Below are positions 5,001 through 5,733 of a stretch of 5,733 nt of DNA, piece by piece. Position 1 is the first letter of the stretch; each line of letters opens with the position of its first letter. The DNA is from Pseudomonadota bacterium. Lineage in GTDB: Bacteria > Pseudomonadota > Alphaproteobacteria > Rhizobiales > Beijerinckiaceae. The position numbers and the translations under genes were made by a program. The notes under the pieces are model-generated. The model searched no databases. It had not been told where the DNA came from and saw only the letters and a program-made list of their open reading frames with translations. The DNA lies in assembly GCA_023452965.1 (NCBI GenBank), contig JAEXUU010000116.1, positions 1 to 5,733 of the forward strand, in the 5' to 3' direction.

Positions 5001-5733
5001 ACCGTGACCTGCCTGCGCTCGAGATGGGCGACCAGCGCATCCAGCCCATCGATCAGGTGCAGGTTCTTTTCGAGCAGCGCGTTGGAGTAGGAATCCAGCG
5101 GCGCGTCCGGATCGACTTCCGCCGCGTTGCCGTCGGCGTCGTAGGCGCCCATGACAACTTCGCGGCCGACCAGCTTGTCGTCGTACTTCCAGCCCGAAAG
5201 GCCTTCGACGAGGTCGAAGCGGTCGCGCAGAATGTTGTTCTGCTGGTTCTGGAAGATCGAGACCGTCATGTCGGAGTCGGCGGCCTGCTCATGGCCCTTG
5301 TGGATCGCCCAGTCGAAGCCGGCCATGCCGTTGTTGCGCTCGATCCCCTCGCCCTGGAACATGATGTCGTCGCCGGACTCGGCGTCGTAGTCGTTGTCGT
5401 TCCCGCGACCGTTCAGCACGTCGTGGCCGATGATCGAGGAATTGAAGAAGAGTTCCGAGTTCTCGCCGGCCAGCGTGTCGAAACTGTCGCCGCCCTCGAT
5501 CCAGTCGTCGCCCTCGTTGCCCGCCAGGAAGCTGATGCCCGTGCCGCCGCGGATGAAGTCGTTGCCTTCGCCGCCTGAGACCGTCTTGGCCTCGGTCCCG
5601 CCATAGATGAAGTCGTTGCCACGGCCGCCGAAGATCAGGTCGAGGCCATTGCCGGGGGTAATGACGTCGTGCCCGTCATCGCCGTGGATCACGTCGGCCG
5701 CGCCGATATCGGTGCCGCTGTCGGTGATGATGT
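2045..5733 (-). CDS. Giant RTX calcium-binding repeat protein exported by type I secretion (C-terminal 1228 codons; possible haem peroxidase-type protein)
   Basis: The frame is open from the right edge to TGA at 2047-2045, so the true start lies outside the window. The GTG at 5692 is only an internal Val within an RTX repeat. Residue numbers here count that Val as 1, with 13 more residues before it. The protein holds many GGxGxDxUx nonapeptides in several blocks (about 3-74, 250-270, 526-588, 637-708, 801-832, 922-1053, 1092-1119), an Ig-like domain (about 417-514), an Asp/His-rich segment (887-913), and a serralysin-type C-terminal domain with secretion signal (about 1092-1215). Known RTX proteins travel unfolded and form calcium-bound parallel beta-rolls outside the cell. 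Non-repeat residues 75-245 resemble, from memory, tails of bacterial animal-type haem peroxidases, so a peroxidase domain may lie upstream; no catalytic domain is in view. The protein is acidic, has two cysteines, and has no lysine between 308 and 1203. The exporter genes follow directly. Alternatives are a plain adhesin or biofilm-type RTX protein. Confidence 0.95.
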   Translation of the reverse strand, partial: IITDSGTDIGAADVIHGDDGHDVITPGNGLDLIFGGRGNDFIYGGTEAKTVSGGEGNDFIRGGTGISFLAGNEGDDWIEGGDSFDTLAGENSELFFNSSIIGHDVLNGRGNDNDYDAESGDDIMFQGEGIERNNGMAGFDWAIHKGHEQAADSDMTVSIFQNQQNNILRDRFDLVEGLSGWKYDDKLVGREVVMGAYDADGNAAEVDPDAPLDSYSNALLEKNLHLIDGLDALVAHLERRQVTVAGKTETIVMDTVDASDIILGGGGSDLIEGKAGNDIIDGDQWLNVRISIRDDEGNQLATVDSLDQVVTGAAVATWNGKTLPELMLSRAIVPDQLHIVREILDGEEDGDVDTAVYWDVRENYAFVRNADGSVTVEHVTQSDAIDPVTGRNRLSDGIDRLFNIERLRFADGEFDIEDLAPPPNNVATGLPLISDQTPTEGQVLTVDTSAIQDADGLGTFSYRWQVSTDNGTSWSNILANATGPSFTPTDGVLGTGGQVGGLIRVVVTFTDGAGHSETLTSVPTGVVGDSWDAIPLVANTFNGTAGDDIANGTSGFIGLGANDTLNGNGGNDILNGAGGSDTLNGGAGNDTLDGGAGTDTAVYAGAIRNFSLTSNGTTITVTDNTGAEGVDSVTGVETLRFNNVNYAVVNGSAGNNVNLNGANGTAGSQAIFGLGGADSINGGAGDDYVDAGAGDDTITQLGSTGGRDFVDGGAGTDTYVLNGAAGAETFVVYSRSAAVSAIAGLALGANTEIVIARNGAVIAELDNIEEIRINTLQVTSPGGAGGGTSGGDQIQVVGDFTGTSLNFSTITIDGSAGDDTVDISGLASAHRIVFRSNGGNDTIVGTLRPQDVIELPAGTAPEDYEITTDANGVTTMTSQSHSICLTAGGHGMPQFGSGQHDDDDHHGGHDDDDGDACGRDDDDGAQPQPGGPRTGTPQTDVLVGTAGDDNIVGFAGDDVLIGEAGDDAISAAEGADFVDAGAGRDVVFAGAGDDQVFGGAGADFLHGEAGNDRIFGEAGNDWIMAGAGDDTVVAGAGDDVIVGEQGDGNDTYFGDDIGGGAGNDTLDLSAITANLTVDLGNGLLGRGSAYSTQSGSDVLWGIENVATGAGDDTITASSAVNVMEGGAGNDTFRFLSTAAADGDTILDFEPGDRLDLSGIDANTGQGGNQSFTLVNGPLTGAAQLAVTYETRQDGDYTIVSGSVDANSDEEFRIELKGSHNLNAGNFSL
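2048..2419 (-). other. Peptidase M10 serralysin-type C-terminal domain with type I secretion signal
   Basis: Residues about 1092-1215 of the RTX protein follow the pattern of the serralysin C-terminal domain. Two last RTX turns come first (around GAGDDTI and GGAGNDTF). Then come a DGDTILDFEPGDRLDLSGIDAN segment (1128-1149), a QSFTL strand, a TIVSGSVDANSDEEFRIEL stretch (1184-1202) and a hydrophobic terminus ending NFSL. In the family this end carries the uncleaved export signal recognised by PrtD-type transporters. The domain name reflects shared structure in non-peptidase substrates too and does not imply protease activity; no HExxH zinc site is present in view. Confidence 0.85.
2534..2929 (-). 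repeat. RTX block with eleven consecutive in-register nonapeptides
   Basis: Residues 930-1028 (2609-2905) are eleven nonapeptides with no insertion or deletion, from VGTAGDDNI to VAGAGDDVI, equal to 297 bp of 27-bp units. The pattern is [GA][GEA]xGxDxU. The sixth-position Asp is kept in all eleven, while Gly is often replaced by Ala or Glu. A break follows (about 1029-1044), then one more repeat GGGAGNDTL (1045-1053). Such a run would form a long parallel beta-roll with calcium ions stacked between turns. Confidence 0.92.
2954..3034 (-). other. Asp/His-rich low-complexity segment inside the RTX protein
   Basis: Residues 887-913 contain three runs of four Asp (888-891, 897-900, 907-910) with His at 887, 892, 893 and 896, and Cys904 between the second and third Asp runs, followed by a QPQPGG linker. 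It separates the beta-rich spacer from the eleven-repeat RTX block. It does not follow the RTX consensus. It could be a flexible acidic linker or a surface metal-binding patch; the sequence alone does not decide. Confidence 0.8.
3197..3292 (-). repeat. Two isolated RTX-like turns in the beta-rich spacer
   Basis: Residues 801-832 hold GSAGDDTVDI and SNGGNDTIVG, separated by a SGLASAHRIVFR stretch. They sit in the spacer between the Asn-rich RTX blocks and the Asp/His-rich segment. The following text (PQDVIELPAG) resembles spacers I recall from other alphaproteobacterial RTX proteins. Confidence 0.7.
3563..3784 (-). repeat. RTX block, second part of the central repeat region
   Basis: Residues 637-710 begin with Asn-rich degenerate turns (GSAGNNVNLNGANG). 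Clear nonapeptides FGLGGADSI, NGGAGDDYV and DAGAGDDTI follow at 659-685. After a short insertion, a final DGGAGTDTYVL turn sits at 698-708. This block probably forms a calcium-binding beta-roll continuing from the preceding beta-rich module. Confidence 0.88.
3785..3940 (-). other. Beta-rich module after RTX repeats, second copy
   Basis: Residues 585-636 run from DTAVYAGAIRNFSLT through TTITVTD and GVDSVTGVETLRF to NNVNYAV. This short module commonly terminates RTX rolls (an aromatic strand, a T[IV]TV strand, then a G.D.[LV]..[VI]E.L.F strand). A related copy is found at 4484-4681. Confidence 0.7.
3923..4117 (-). repeat. Asn-rich RTX block
   Basis: Residues 526-590 hold a first turn NGTAGDDIA, a short irregular stretch, then five in-register nonapeptides at 544-588: IGLGANDTL, NGNGGNDIL, NGAGGSDTL, NGGAGNDTL and DGGAGTDTA. 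The first position is mostly Asn, which differs from the Ala/Glu-rich repeats of the block near the C-terminus. Confidence 0.92.
4151..4444 (-). other. Bacterial Ig-like domain between RTX blocks
   Basis: Residues about 417-514 match the recurrent Ig-like module of large surface proteins. The marks are an ISDQTPTEGQVLTV strand, a DADGLGTFSYRWQVS segment with the core Trp, a DNGTSWSNI turn, then SFTPTD and a final RVVVTFTDGAGHSETLTS pair of strands. These modules act as spacers or adhesion units. The name rests on the YRWQxSxDxGxxWxxI and RVxVxxTDxxG patterns. Confidence 0.8.
4445..4882 (-). other. Non-repeat region with first copy of the beta-rich module
   Basis: Residues 271-416 start with QWLNVRISIRDDEGNQ and continue through a region with LPELMLSRAIVPDQLHIVREI, then a module at 338-403 (DVDTAVYWDVRENYAFV, SVTVEHV, GIDRLFNIERLRFADG). 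A proline-rich hinge, APPPNN (407-412), leads to the Ig-like domain. The first part resembles, from memory, bacterial RTX haem peroxidases; that is recall, not a search result. Confidence 0.6.
4883..4959 (-). repeat. Short RTX block
   Basis: Residues about 245-270 carry two clear nonapeptides, LGGGGSDLI and EGKAGNDII, followed by DGD. They split the two non-repeat regions and probably form a small calcium-bound beta-roll. Confidence 0.88.
4960..5470 (-). other. Non-repeat region resembling bacterial haem peroxidase RTX tails
   Basis: Residues about 75-244 include an RTX-like acidic stretch (GNDNDYDAESGDDIMF, 97-112), then IERNNGMAGFDWAIHKG (117-133) and ILRDRFDLVEGLSGWKYDDKLVG (154-176). A DPDAPLDSYSNALLE segment and a LIDGLDALVAHLE helix follow. 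This part is richer in aromatics and lysine than the rest of the protein. The wording is familiar to me from large bacterial proteins with an animal-type haem peroxidase domain before RTX repeats, but no haem-ligand or catalytic residues can be assigned here. Confidence 0.6.
5471..5733 (-). repeat. RTX block at the right edge, continuing out of the window
   Basis: Residues 3-74 are eight units in exact nine-residue register: HGDDGHDVI, TPGNGLDLI, FGGRGNDFI, YGGTEAKTV, SGGEGNDFI, RGGTGISFL, AGNEGDDWI and EGGDSFDTL. The fourth and sixth have lost the calcium-binding Asp. The register probably continues upstream (DSGTDIGAADV), which supports treating the GTG at 5692 as internal. Confidence 0.9.

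Noticed and set aside
1934..5578. A 1214-codon open frame on the plus strand opposite the RTX gene.
   Set aside because: Its translation is a mirror of the 27-bp RTX units (repeated VVAGAG-type text) and runs opposite a gene with clear domains. GC-rich Gly/Asp repeat codons rarely give stops on the reverse strand. There is no domain, ribosome site or homology pattern of its own.
5690..5692. GTG as the start codon of the RTX gene.
   Set aside because: The frame remains open upstream to the window edge with RTX-like text, and the GTG falls inside a nonapeptide run. There is no ribosome binding site, so the real start lies outside the window.

Overview
The window is GC-rich throughout and carries three genes, all on the minus strand. 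They form one type I secretion (ABC exporter) locus. Reading 5'->3' on the minus strand (right to left), the order is: a very large RTX calcium-binding repeat protein (about 5733 to 2045, N-terminus beyond the right edge), an 86-bp gap with a strong GC-rich hairpin, a PrtD-type ABC transporter (1958 to 150), and the first 51 codons of the next gene (153 to the left edge). That last gene overlaps the transporter stop by ATGA and looks like the HlyD/PrtE-type membrane fusion subunit. The base composition and the PrtD-type exporter suggest a Gram-negative, probably alphaproteobacterial (Hyphomicrobiales/Rhizobiales-like) host. This is inference from composition and family resemblance only; there is no rRNA or other marker.

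The visible 1228 codons of the RTX protein are a mosaic. From N to C they run: an RTX block (5471-5733); a non-repeat region with wording I associate with the tails of bacterial animal-type haem peroxidases (4958-5470); a short RTX block; a second non-repeat region ending in a beta-rich module; an Ig-like domain (4151-4444); an Asn-rich RTX block; a second copy of the beta-rich module; another RTX block; a beta-rich spacer; an Asp/His-rich segment bracketed by the only two cysteines in view (2954-3082); eleven perfectly in-register nonapeptides (2609-2905); and a serralysin (peptidase M10) type C-terminal domain ending in the uncleaved secretion signal (2048-2419). Any catalytic domain would lie to the right of the window. 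An animal haem peroxidase domain is the leading guess but is not seen.

The likely logic is that the RTX protein is exported unfolded from the low-calcium cytoplasm through the ABC transporter and membrane fusion protein, with a TolC-like outer membrane channel not encoded here. It would then fold on binding calcium outside. The hairpin after the substrate gene may limit transporter transcription or protect the 3' end of the substrate message. No RNA genes, insertion sequences, CRISPR array or phage features were seen. The only gene-free stretch is the 86-bp gap at 1959-2044.
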